The position numbers and the translations under genes were made by a program. A stretch of 64,000 nucleotides of DNA from Candidatus Omnitrophota bacterium (GTDB taxonomy: Bacteria; Omnitrophota; Gorgyraeia; Tantalellales; Tantalellaceae), in the NCBI GenBank assembly GCA_014728045.1, contig WJMH01000022.1, positions 1-64,000 of the forward strand. The letters are read 5' to 3'. The notes beneath the pieces were generated by a model, which ran no database searches, was not told the DNA's origin, and saw only the letters and a program-made list of their open reading frames with translations. Shown in pieces: positions 42,753-54,135 of this stretch (position 1 is the first letter of the stretch; every line of letters begins with the position of its first letter).

Positions 42753-44180
42753 TTATGCCTCCTTTTTACGCCAGATAAAGGGATTAAAAATAACAAGTAC
42801 AGGCAGTATTTCCAGCCTGCCCGCCCACATGTTGAAGATAAGAACCAGCTTAAGAAAAGGGGGCAGGGCCATGGAAGTTATCCCGCTGGAAAGCCCCACG
42901 GTACCCAGTGAGGACGCGCTCTCGAAAAATGAATCCGAAGGATCATAACCGAAAAGCGATATTATGACGGTGGATATCGTGAGTACCATGAGATAAAGCG
43001 CGAAAAAGCCCATTATTCTCTTTATGGATTCATTGTCGATTATCCTGTCCGCGTATTTCAGGGGAACCTTAGCTTTCCGGGGAAGTAGAAGACCTCGTAT
43101 GAGCCACCTGACAAGATAGATGATAATAACGAACCGGAAAACCTTTATGCCTCCGGCGGTGGAGCCGTCGCCTCCGCCGATGATCATCTGCAGGGCGCTT
43201 AAGAGCTTGACCCCGCCCGGCCACTCTCCGGGTGTAGAAACGATGAATCCGGTCGTCGTGGAGGCCGAGGTCGAGTGGAAGAGACACAAGAGGGTCTTCT
43301 GCGTATCCCAGCCGTAAAAACAAAGATAGATCAGCGCGGATATGAAAATAACCGACAAAAGATATCTTAACTGGGGTTCGGCGTAGAACTTCCGGATCCC
43401 GGTCTTCTTGCGCAAGAGGTAATAAGAGGCGAAGTTAACCGCCCCGAGAAACATTATGAGTATGAATGATATCCTGGTCACGCCGCCGTATGCGGCAAGG
43501 CTTTTTCCGTAAGAGGAGAATCCGCCGGTCGATATGCAGGAGAGGACATGGACCACTGAATCGAAAATGCCCATTCCGCTGAGGTAAAAAAGCCCCGCAC
43601 CTATAACCGTAAATGTACCGTAAACTTTGAGTATGAGCAAAGTTAACGATTTTATATTGCCTATGGCATCGTCCTTCTTCCCCTCGGAAAGGAACATGCG
43701 CAAACTGCTCCTAGGGGGCACTATCAGTACCGCAAGAGAAAGTATTACGATTCCGGCCCCGCCTATCCACTGTGAATAGGACCTGAAAAAGACCAGGGTC
43801 CTGGGCAGTGTTTCCGGGTCGAAGAGGGTGAGGCCGGTCGTCGTAAAGCCTGACATTGATTCAAAAAAACCGTTAATGAAAGATGTTACCGGCAGGAACC
43901 CGAGTGCGCCCAGCAGGGAGAACATAATGTAAGAAAGGGCCGTTATGATGAGCCCTTCCGGGACGTTTATGCTGCCTTCACGGTCTTTCTGGAAGAAGCG
44001 GCCCACGAGGAACGCAATCACGGCCGTGACAGCGAATATAAGAGTATGGACATATTCCCCGTAAATAAGCGATACCGCCACTGGCGCCAGACAGATCAGG
44101 CCGTACAGTTTGAGCAGGGGAAGGAGCTTGAAAAGCACCGTTCTGAGCTTGACCGATCTGATGATCCAGGAGTATTTCAA
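42753..44180 (-). CDS. trkH: TrkH-type potassium uptake channel protein
   Basis: This is a 475-residue membrane protein of the Trk/Ktr/HKT family, with about ten helices and four pore loops: SGFTTTGL, CISTGGFSSYG, SASTTTGF and LGTVGLSSG, each with the selectivity-filter glycine. It takes up potassium with TrkA. The start is TTG at 44180, one base after the dehydrogenase stop, with a GAGG eight bases upstream inside that gene. Potassium uptake is the first response to osmotic upshift, which fits the neighbouring divergent operon. Confidence 0.92.
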   Translation of the reverse strand: MKYSWIIRSVKLRTVLFKLLPLLKLYGLICLAPVAVSLIYGEYVHTLIFAVTAVIAFLVGRFFQKDREGSINVPEGLIITALSYIMFSLLGALGFLPVTSFINGFFESMSGFTTTGLTLFDPETLPRTLVFFRSYSQWIGGAGIVILSLAVLIVPPRSSLRMFLSEGKKDDAIGNIKSLTLLILKVYGTFTVIGAGLFYLSGMGIFDSVVHVLSCISTGGFSSYGKSLAAYGGVTRISFILIMFLGAVNFASYYLLRKKTGIRKFYAEPQLRYLLSVIFISALIYLCFYGWDTQKTLLCLFHSTSASTTTGFIVSTPGEWPGGVKLLSALQMIIGGGDGSTAGGIKVFRFVIIIYLVRWLIRGLLLPRKAKVPLKYADRIIDNESIKRIMGFFALYLMVLTISTVIISLFGYDPSDSFFESASSLGTVGLSSGITSMALPPFLKLVLIFNMWAGRLEILPVLVIFNPFIWRKKEA

Positions 44181-44181
44181 T

Positions 44182-45318
44182 CTATCGCACCTCTTTTTCG
44201 TAGGTTATACGGTATATGGCGCCATTTTTGTCGTCCGAGACGAGCATGGACCCGTCCGGAAGGAGCAGTATATCGACCGGTCTTCCCCATGCACCTTCTT
44301 TTGTGAGCCACCCCTCGGCGAAAACCTCATAGCTTACCGCTTTATCGCCTTCCAGCCGCACCAGCATTACACGGTACCCTATGGGGACGCTTCTATTCCA
44401 TGACCCGTGTTCGGCGATGAATATCTGGTTTTTGTATTCTTCGGGGAACATCCTTCCGGTATAGAACTTCATGCCCAGTGCCGCCACATGGGGTCCCAGC
44501 TCCTGGACGGGCGGGACGAATTCCGAACAGGGTCTAAGCCCGCCAAAACTCGGGTCGGGAATATTCTGACCGTGACAATAGGGAAAGCCGAAATGCAGGG
44601 CTTTTTCGTATGCGCGGTTCAGTTCGTCCGGCGGTAGATTATCGCCCATCCAGTCCCTGCCGTTATCGGTGAACCATAGCTCTCCGGTCACCGGGTGCCA
44701 GTCGAAACCCACCGTATTGCGTACACCCTCGGCGAATATCTCAAGTTCCGAACCGTCGGGGTTCATCCTGGTTATGGAAGCGTAGATCCTGTTATCGGGC
44801 TCACAGACGTTGCAGGGTGCTCCCACGGGGACATAGAGCTTGCCGTCGGGACCGAAAGCGATGTATTTCCATCCGTGCCATCTGGTGGTGGGGAATGAAT
44901 CGTTCACGACTTCCGCATCAGGTATGTTATTCAGCCGGTTCTCTATGTCGGTATATCTCGTTACCTCGCCGATCTGGGCGACATAAAGGTCTTTCTTGTA
45001 AAAGGCCATGCCGTTAGGCATGTTGAGCCCTTTCGCTATGGTGATGACGGAAGCGCCCCCGGTGTTATTATCCGGACCGGGTATGGCGTAAACCTTTCCT
45101 TCATCCCTGGTGCCGACGAAAATAGTGCCCTCGCTTCCGCGGGCAAGAGACCGGGCACCCGGCACGTTCTTCGCGAAATATTCTATTCGGAATCCGGGAG
45201 GAAGGGAAATACCGTCCAGCTTATCCGCGGCCGAAACGGGAAGGCATAAAGACATCAGGCAGAAGACAGTGACCAGTAGATAGATATATTTACGAAAAAC
45301 ATTCGCGGAGTTATTCAT
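44182..45318 (-). CDS. Periplasmic PQQ-type sugar dehydrogenase (sorbosone dehydrogenase family)
   Basis: This is a 378-residue secreted protein. A Sec signal peptide (MNNSANVFRKY, hydrophobic core, VSAA) is followed by a six-bladed beta-propeller with family segments SLARGSEGTIFVGTRDEGKVY, KYIAFGPDGKLYVPVGAPCNVC, GVRNTVGFDWHPVTGELWFTDNGRDWMGDN and FIAEHGSWNRS. Relatives oxidise sugars with pyrroloquinoline quinone in the periplasm; the exact substrate is unknown. It is the first gene of the operon with trkH and trkA. Motif copy F lies 34 bases before its start. Confidence 0.85.
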   Translation of the reverse strand: MNNSANVFRKYIYLLVTVFCLMSLCLPVSAADKLDGISLPPGFRIEYFAKNVPGARSLARGSEGTIFVGTRDEGKVYAIPGPDNNTGGASVITIAKGLNMPNGMAFYKKDLYVAQIGEVTRYTDIENRLNNIPDAEVVNDSFPTTRWHGWKYIAFGPDGKLYVPVGAPCNVCEPDNRIYASITRMNPDGSELEIFAEGVRNTVGFDWHPVTGELWFTDNGRDWMGDNLPPDELNRAYEKALHFGFPYCHGQNIPDPSFGGLRPCSEFVPPVQELGPHVAALGMKFYTGRMFPEEYKNQIFIAEHGSWNRSVPIGYRVMLVRLEGDKAVSYEVFAEGWLTKEGAWGRPVDILLLPDGSMLVSDDKNGAIYRITYEKEVR

Positions 45319-45351
45319 AAAAGTAAGTATATAGCAGTCATCGCGGAAAAA

Positions 45352-45389
45352 GAAGAATCATTTTCTTCTTTTTATTGACTTTTTTCCGG
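45352..45389 (-). promoter_or_regulatory. Recurrent 38-bp motif, copy F
   Basis: On the minus strand it reads CCGGA, five A residues, GTCAATA (45379-45373), four bases, GAAGA, six bases, TTCTTC. The core is exact but the last element is degenerate. It lies 34 bases before the sugar dehydrogenase start and points away from copy C, with 32 bases between the two. Confidence 0.5.
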
Positions 45390-45421
45390 ACGGGCCGAAC
45401 CGTACAAGAAGCAGGCTAAAA

Positions 45422-45459
45422 GTGGAAAAAAGTCAATAGAAAGTGGATATAAACGATTA
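45422..45459 (+). promoter_or_regulatory. Recurrent 38-bp motif, copy C
   Basis: It reads GTGGA (45422-45426), AAAAA, GTCAATA (45432-45438), four bases, GTGGA (45443-45447), six bases, CGATTA. It ends 78 bases before the cotransporter GTG and would drive the long operon to 58683. Confidence 0.7.
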
Positions 45460-45537
45460 TAAGAAAATACTATATCTGGCAAAATAAGAACAATTCAATA
45501 TTTTACGAGATCGACCGGTTGAACGGAGGTTGAACAG

Positions 45538-47769
45538 GTGAACGCTGACCAAGAGGACCAGAAAATAACCCGACCCAAGGGGCAGGAATCACTGCAAGAG
45601 GAAGTAGAGAAAAAAGAACGCGAAAAGCCCGTGCTTTTCGGCACCGCGAGCGGCGTTTTCATACCTACGCTTTTGACCATCCTTGGTGTTATCATGTATC
45701 TCAGGGAGGGGTGGGTTGTCGGTAATGCGGGACTTGCTGGCGCGTGGCTGATCATAATCCTGTCTTTCAGTATTACCGCCTGCACTGGGCTATCGCTTTC
45801 CTCGGTCACGACCAACATCAAGATCGGTGCGGGAGGAGCATTTTCGGTCATCTCCCAGTCGCTGGGTCTGGAGGTGGGCGGAAGTGTCGGGATACCCTTG
45901 TATCTGGCACAGGCCCTCGCGGTGACCATGTACATATTCGGTTTCAGGTCCGGATGGCTCTGGATGTTCCCGGGACATTCTCCGCTTGTCATTGATATAG
46001 CAGTCTTTTTGATCCTTTTTATCATTGCTTTCATAAGCGCCGGGTTGGCGTTCAAGATACAGTACCTTATACTCGCGGCGATAATCGTCTCTTTGGTATC
46101 GATAGGCGCATCCGCAGTCAGGGGTTCGATGCAATATCCTGTCCAGTGGTGGGGCCGGTTCGCTGGTTCTCCCGAGACCGGATTCAGCGGCACCACTTTC
46201 TGGGCGGTCTTCGCCGTGTTCTTTCCCGCATCAACAGGGATAATGGCCGGGGCGAATATGTCCGGGGAACTAAAAAACCCCAGAAGGAGCATTCCCCTGG
46301 GGACCCTGGGCGCGATAGGGCTGAGCCTTGTAATATATCTTCTTCTGGCATACTGGCTGGCTCGTTCTGCGCCCACCGATACCTTGATGCGTAATTATAC
46401 GGTAATGATAGATATGGCTGCCTGGGGTCCCCTCGTTATAGCAGGTCTTCTAGGAGCTACGTTCTCTTCGGCGCTTTCCTCGATGGTAGGATCTCCTCGC
46501 ATACTCCAGGCTCTGGGCTCGCGCGATATCATACCAGCCGGCAAATGGTTCGCCGCGCGCACGAAAAAAGGGGAGCCGCGCAACGCGCTTTTCCTTACCG
46601 GGGGCATAGTCTTGGGGAGTCTTCTATTAAGGAACCTTAACGCGATAGCGCCTCTTATAACGATGTTCTTTCTTATAACATACGCTATGATCAACGTGGT
46701 CGTACTTATAGAGCAGCGCCTCGGGCTGGTGAGTTTCCGTCCGCTTTTCAAAGTACCGAGATTTGTGCCTTTAATAGGCGCTTTGGGGTGCGTGACGGTG
46801 ATGTTCATAATCAATCCTGTTTTTGGTTTCGTGGCGGTCGGAGCGGTTTTGGTAATACACATGCTTCTTATCAGAAAGCACCTCAGGGCGCCTTACGGGG
46901 ACGTTCGCAGCGGGTTGCTGGTGGCCGTTGCCGAATGGGCCGCGAAAAAGGTCAATGAGCTCACCGTTTCAAAGGAGCGGACCTGGAAGGCGAATCTCTT
47001 GGTTCCCGCGGAGGACCCCGAACGCATACAGGGATTCTCGGACCTTATAAAGGACCTGGCTTATCCGAAGGGTTTTTTGAAGATAGTGGGTCTAACCGGC
47101 AAGAAGAAGGAAGAGGAACTGGACGAAAAGCTTCCCGACATAGCCGACAAGTTCAGTGAAAAGGGCCTTTTTGCTGCATGGACTGTCATAACGGCCGCTA
47201 CTTTCGGGGATAATCTTAAAGCGGGCATAGAGACCTTCGGGGGCACTTTTTTCAAGCCGAACATCCTTTTCATGACCATACCCGAAGACAAGAGCCGCGA
47301 CCAGGAGGCCATGGACCTTCTTCAGATATGTAAAGATAACAATATAGGCGCGGTCATCCTCGACAGGCACGAGAAGGAGGAGGGTAAGGGGCAGTTCATT
47401 AATGTCTGGCTGGACGCTTCTGAGAACGAATGGCAGATCGGCAAGGACCTGGGTAAAAATGACCTCGCGCTGCTTGTGGCGTACAAGCTGAAACTGAACA
47501 GAAAAGCGGAACTACGCCTGGTGGCAAGGACCCCGGAAAAGGAAAAAGCACGGAGCTACCTCAGGGCGGTCGCCGAAACGGCACGCATACCCAACGTGCA
47601 CATCCAGATCACGGGTACGGAGGATGTGGAGGATATTCCCGAGGCATTTATCAACATATTGAGCGTGCCGTCCGATGAAGGAACGGAAGCTCTCAGACAA
47701 TTCAAGAAAGAACTTGATACTTCTGTGCTTTTTACCATGGATTCGGGCGCAGAGAACGCCCTGGCCTAG
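45538..47769 (+). CDS. SLC12-type cation-chloride cotransporter / APC permease
   Basis: This is a 743-residue transporter starting at GTG 45538, with GGAGG eight bases upstream. A charged N-terminus precedes 12 or so helices (about 35-440). The first helix carries GTASGVFIPTLLTILGVIMYLREGWVVG, a hallmark of the Na-K-Cl/K-Cl cotransporter branch, and FPASTGIMAGANMSGELKNPRRSIPLGT marks helix 6 of the APC fold. The 300-residue cytoplasmic C-terminal domain also matches SLC12 proteins (LLVPAEDPERIQGFSDLIKDLAYPKG). It should move potassium and/or sodium with chloride. It heads the trehalose and N-ATPase operon. Confidence 0.87.
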   Translation: MNADQEDQKITRPKGQESLQEEVEKKEREKPVLFGTASGVFIPTLLTILGVIMYLREGWVVGNAGLAGAWLIIILSFSITACTGLSLSSVTTNIKIGAGGAFSVISQSLGLEVGGSVGIPLYLAQALAVTMYIFGFRSGWLWMFPGHSPLVIDIAVFLILFIIAFISAGLAFKIQYLILAAIIVSLVSIGASAVRGSMQYPVQWWGRFAGSPETGFSGTTFWAVFAVFFPASTGIMAGANMSGELKNPRRSIPLGTLGAIGLSLVIYLLLAYWLARSAPTDTLMRNYTVMIDMAAWGPLVIAGLLGATFSSALSSMVGSPRILQALGSRDIIPAGKWFAARTKKGEPRNALFLTGGIVLGSLLLRNLNAIAPLITMFFLITYAMINVVVLIEQRLGLVSFRPLFKVPRFVPLIGALGCVTVMFIINPVFGFVAVGAVLVIHMLLIRKHLRAPYGDVRSGLLVAVAEWAAKKVNELTVSKERTWKANLLVPAEDPERIQGFSDLIKDLAYPKGFLKIVGLTGKKKEEELDEKLPDIADKFSEKGLFAAWTVITAATFGDNLKAGIETFGGTFFKPNILFMTIPEDKSRDQEAMDLLQICKDNNIGAVILDRHEKEEGKGQFINVWLDASENEWQIGKDLGKNDLALLVAYKLKLNRKAELRLVARTPEKEKARSYLRAVAETARIPNVHIQITGTEDVEDIPEAFINILSVPSDEGTEALRQFKKELDTSVLFTMDSGAENALA

Positions 47770-47811
47770 TTCGGCAATGGTCCTGCAGAAGAAAAAGACC
47801 GGAGGAAGTAC

Positions 47812-48767
47812 ATGAGCAGCGACAATAGGATAATAACAATAACAATGAACCCGGCTATTGACATGGAAGCGGAAGTTGAGACCGTGGTCCCCGAAAGAAA
47901 AATGCGCTGCGGCACACCAAGACGCGATCCGGGAGGTGGAGGCATAAACGTCTCAAGGGTCATCAAGCGTCTCGGGGGAAGTTCAACCGCCTATTACCTG
48001 GCGGGAGGTCATTACGGCAGGCGCCTGGAAGAGCTTGTAAAGGAAGAGGGGATAGAAAGCCGGCGCATCCTTACCGGCTCGGAGACCAGAGAAAACCTCG
48101 TCTTCAAGGAAAGAAGTTCCGAGAAGCAGTATCGGTTCCTCATGTCCGGCGGCAAGGTCGCGGAGGAGGAATGGAAGTCACTATTGGATAAGCTTTCCTT
48201 GATGGAAAATGTCCCGGATCATGTTGTTGCAAGCGGCAGCCTTCCCCCGGGAGTGCCTTCGGGATTTTTCAGGGAATTATCAAATACCTGTGTCCGGATA
48301 GGATCTAAGCTCATAGTGGATACTTCTGGAGCTTCACTGAAGGAACTGGCCGAGCTTGAAGTTTTCCTGCTCAAGCCCAATAGGAACGAGTTCAAGGAAC
48401 TAGCCGGCGAGGGCGTGGAAGAACTGGACCGCCAGAAGGAAGAGGCATTAAAAATAATAAAAAAGGGAAAAGTAAAGAACATAGTCGTTTCACTGGGGCA
48501 CCGGGGCGCGCTAGCTGTATCTGAAGACGAATGTGAATATGTCCCGGCGCCCCAGGTCATGGTCAAGAGCATAGTCGGGGCGGGTGACAGTATGCTCGCG
48601 GGCATAGTAGTGAGCCTTGACCGAGGAAATGCCCTGGCGGAAGCGGTCAGGTTCGGCGTTGCGTGCGGGACAGCGGCCGTGCTTACGCCCGGCACGGAGC
48701 TCTGCAGAAAAGAAGATGCCGACAGGATCTACAAAAAGATAACGAAAAAGGACGAACAGGCCTTAAC

Positions 48768-48771
<4 letters not shown>
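47812..48771 (+). CDS. PfkB-family sugar kinase (1-phosphofructokinase type)
   Basis: This is a 319-residue ribokinase-fold kinase. Seen: the N-terminal TITMNPAIDMEAEV strand of the FruK/PfkB/LacC group, GGGGINVSRVIKRLGG for sugar phosphate binding, KPNRNEF, and the ATP/anion-hole signature VGAGDSMLAGIV near residue 255 with the catalytic Asp. It phosphorylates fructose-6-phosphate, fructose-1-phosphate or tagatose-6-phosphate; the sequence does not decide. It overlaps the next gene by four bases (ATGA), linking hexose phosphate flow to trehalose formation (inference). Confidence 0.87.
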
Positions 48772-51748
<2,977 letters not shown>

Positions 51749-51756
<8 letters not shown>

Positions 51757-52072
51757 GAAAGAGGACAAACAGAAATATTACCGCCAGTTCGACGCGGATA
51801 TCCTCCGAAAGAGCGAACGCATGAAAAGGGCCCGCAGGAAGGGAGACCGCAGCATGTGGTTCGGGCTGGGTATGATGGGTATTATAGGGTGGTCGGTGGT
51901 CATACCGACGCTTCTGGGCGTGGCGCTGGGATTATGGCTGGACATACGATTCAGGACCAGAATATCATGGACGCTAACTTTTCTGGTGTTGGGTGTTGCC
52001 CTGGGCAGCCTTAACGCGTGGTTCTGGGTTAAGAGAGAAAGAAAGATGATAGAGGAGGAAAGGAAATCATGA
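51749..52072 (+). CDS. atpQ: N-ATPase AtpQ (AtpI/AtpZ-like) membrane protein
   Basis: This is a 107-residue protein starting at ATG 51749. A basic N-terminal third precedes two membrane helices with GWSVVIPTLLGVALGLWLD and a W-T-L-x-F-L-V-L-G-V-A-L-G second helix, similar to AtpI/AtpZ assembly proteins. N-ATPase operons carry atpQ and atpR between epsilon and the a subunit. A role in c-ring assembly or cation uptake is inferred from the family. Confidence 0.82.
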
Positions 52073-52374
52073 CGGGACTAACCGATTTATTGATACCGTT
52101 CGTATCAGGGCTTTTTTTGGGGATCATTTATTTTTCGCTTCTAAAATTCTCACTGGAAATGGGGCTCGGGTCGAGGCGACCCGTCGCGGTCAACCTGGCG
52201 GCGTTCTTCCTGAGGCTCGGGATAAGCGCTTTGTGCTTCTATTATTTTGCCCGTGAAGGCGAGCCTCAACCTGTGATCGCTTGCGCCGCGGGTTTTTTCC
52301 TGATGCGTTTCGTCATGGTCAGGCTCTTGAAAGATATTACTTGGGCCCAGAAAGCCCCGGCAGGTGGTAAATGA
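52069..52374 (+). CDS. atpR: N-ATPase AtpR membrane protein
   Basis: This is a 101-residue protein with three hydrophobic helices. The position between atpQ and atpB, the length, and an R-x-x-V in the last helix (FFLMRFVMVRLLKD) match AtpR of N-ATPase operons, which has been proposed to interact with the c ring. It overlaps both neighbours by four bases. Confidence 0.78.
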   Translation: MTGLTDLLIPFVSGLFLGIIYFSLLKFSLEMGLGSRRPVAVNLAAFFLRLGISALCFYYFAREGEPQPVIACAAGFFLMRFVMVRLLKDITWAQKAPAGGK

Positions 52375-53084
52375 ACATTAGCCCGGACTGGATAGTATAC
52401 TGGCAGGAGGGCGTTCTCAAGCTGAACGCCACCTTGGTCTACACGTGGCTCGTCATGGGTCTGCTTCTTGCCGTTTCGTGGATGGCTACCAGGAATGTGA
52501 GCTCCGACGTCCAGATCTCCGCATGGCAGAACTTCCTTGAGAGCATGGTCTCTTTTATGCGAAAGGAGATAAGGAACGTCGTCAGGCAGGACGAAAGGCC
52601 GTACCTTCCCTTCATCGGGGCATTGTTCCTTTTTATCGCCGTATCCAATTTTCTAACGGTGGTGCCGGGATACCGTCCTCCCACGGGTTCGCTTTCGACG
52701 ACCAGCGCACTGGCCATATGCGTTTTTTTCGCCGTCCCGGCATTCAGTATACGCTCAAGGGGAGTTGCGGGGTACCTGAGGCATTATATAGAACCCACCG
52801 CGTTCATGCTGCCCTTCAACATTCTGAGCGAAGTATCCCGGTCAGTGGCCCTGGCGGTAAGGCTTTTCGGCAATATCATGAGCGGTACGCTGATAATAGC
52901 GGTTCTGCTTATCATCACCCCGCTTTTCGTGCCGATCATCATGCGCCTTTTCGGGCTTCTCATAGGACAGATACAGGCATACATATTCACGGTGCTTTCG
53001 ACGGTATACATAGCGTCGGCGGTACGCACTTTTACAAAACAGCAAGAGAAGAAAACAGAAAGATCCAAGCATAAGGAGGAATGA
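52371..53084 (+). CDS. atpB: N-type F-ATPase subunit a
   Basis: This is a 237-residue membrane subunit that forms the ion half-channels. The essential Arg lies in SVALAVRLFGNIMSGTL near residue 162, and the last helix contains IQAYIFTVLSTVYIASA. Five to six helices are predicted. The C-terminus is a Lys/Glu-rich tail. It overlaps atpR by four bases and is followed after one base by atpE. Confidence 0.93.
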   Translation: MNISPDWIVYWQEGVLKLNATLVYTWLVMGLLLAVSWMATRNVSSDVQISAWQNFLESMVSFMRKEIRNVVRQDERPYLPFIGALFLFIAVSNFLTVVPGYRPPTGSLSTTSALAICVFFAVPAFSIRSRGVAGYLRHYIEPTAFMLPFNILSEVSRSVALAVRLFGNIMSGTLIIAVLLIITPLFVPIIMRLFGLLIGQIQAYIFTVLSTVYIASAVRTFTKQQEKKTERSKHKEE

Positions 53085-53085
53085 T

Positions 53086-53364
53086 ATGGACGCTACATTG
53101 GTCGCGGTAAGCTCGATCATAACATCGGGTGTTACCATCGGGCTGGGAGCGATAGCCCCGGCACTTGGGGAAGGTCTTGCGGTCGCAAGGGGCCTGGCGG
53201 CGATAGCCCAGCAGCCCGATGAATCGAACACCATAATCAGAACGCTTTTTGTGGGCCTGGCCATGATAGAATCGACGGCCATTTACTGCCTGGTCATATC
53301 CATAATACTCATATTCGCGAATCCCTTCTGGAACCAGGCCGTAGCCATGGCGGGAGGCAAATAA
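53086..53364 (+). CDS. atpE: N-type F-ATPase subunit c (sodium-type)
   Basis: This is a 92-residue two-helix proteolipid. Sodium-ligand positions are visible: Glu29 in ALGEG of helix 1 (where Ilyobacter has Gln32), Glu62 in GLAMIESTAIYCL of helix 2, and the following Ser63-Thr64, matching the E-S-T sodium motif. The 33-residue spacing between the two carboxylates equals that in known sodium c-rings. The IAQQPDE loop contacts the central stalk. Sodium translocation is therefore well supported by residues, though direction (pump or synthase) is not. Confidence 0.93.
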   Translation: MDATLVAVSSIITSGVTIGLGAIAPALGEGLAVARGLAAIAQQPDESNTIIRTLFVGLAMIESTAIYCLVISIILIFANPFWNQAVAMAGGK

Positions 53365-54135
53365 ATGATCGATCTATTCACGGTAGCCGCACAGATAGTG
53401 AATTTCCTTATCCTGGTGTGGATACTGCACCATTTTCTTTTTCGCAGGATAGTAAGGGCCATGGATGAACGCCAGGAGAGGATCCGGTCCCGATTCAGTG
53501 AGGCAGAAAAGGCCAAAGAAGAAGCGGAAGACCAGATGAGCAGGATAAAGGAAAAAAGAGAAGAACTTGAAAAGGAAAAGGACCAGATCCTGGAGAAGGC
53601 CAGGCGCCGGGCGGGGGAAGAAAAGAGCAGCATGCTCGAGGATGCTCGCAAAGAGCTGGACCGAATGCGAAAAGAGTGGCGGGACCAGGTGGAGGAGGAG
53701 AAGCAGGACTTCCTCAGAGAACTCAAGCAAAAGACCGGAGAGGAGGTCTGTCAGATCCTGAGGAAAATGACCTCTGAGCTTGCTAATAAAGAGCTGGAGG
53801 AAGCCGCGGTGGAAGCCCTTATAAAACGTTTAAGTTCGATGGAGAATGAACAGAGCGAAAAAATACGGAACTTTCTCAAGGATTCCGGCGGTTCGCTGAA
53901 GGTAGTGAGCACTTTTACCGTAGGTGACGAACTTAAGGAACGGCTCAATGAAATTCTGCGCCAGATGGGTGCGTCAGAGCCTCCCGGATATGAGGTTAAC
54001 GAAGGTCCTTTGTGCGGGGTGGAACTATCCACTGAAAGCGCCAGGATCTCCTGGAGCGCGTCAGGATATATCGACGAACTGGAAAAAAGAGTGACCGAAC
54101 AGCTTGAAGGAAGAGTTTCAAATGGAAAAGGATAA
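53365..54135 (+). CDS. atpF: N-type F-ATPase subunit b with delta-like C-terminus
   Basis: This is a 256-residue stator subunit. One membrane helix near residues 8-26 (VNFLILVWILHHFLF) is followed by a long charged coiled coil to about 165. The last 85 residues (VVSTFTVGDELKERL, PLCGVELSTESARISWSASGYIDELEKRV) resemble the C-terminal domain of subunit delta. No separate delta gene is present, as in other N-ATPase operons, so this protein probably supplies the link to alpha. It overlaps atpA by 14 bases. Confidence 0.88.
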   Translation: MIDLFTVAAQIVNFLILVWILHHFLFRRIVRAMDERQERIRSRFSEAEKAKEEAEDQMSRIKEKREELEKEKDQILEKARRRAGEEKSSMLEDARKELDRMRKEWRDQVEEEKQDFLRELKQKTGEEVCQILRKMTSELANKELEEAAVEALIKRLSSMENEQSEKIRNFLKDSGGSLKVVSTFTVGDELKERLNEILRQMGASEPPGYEVNEGPLCGVELSTESARISWSASGYIDELEKRVTEQLEGRVSNGKG

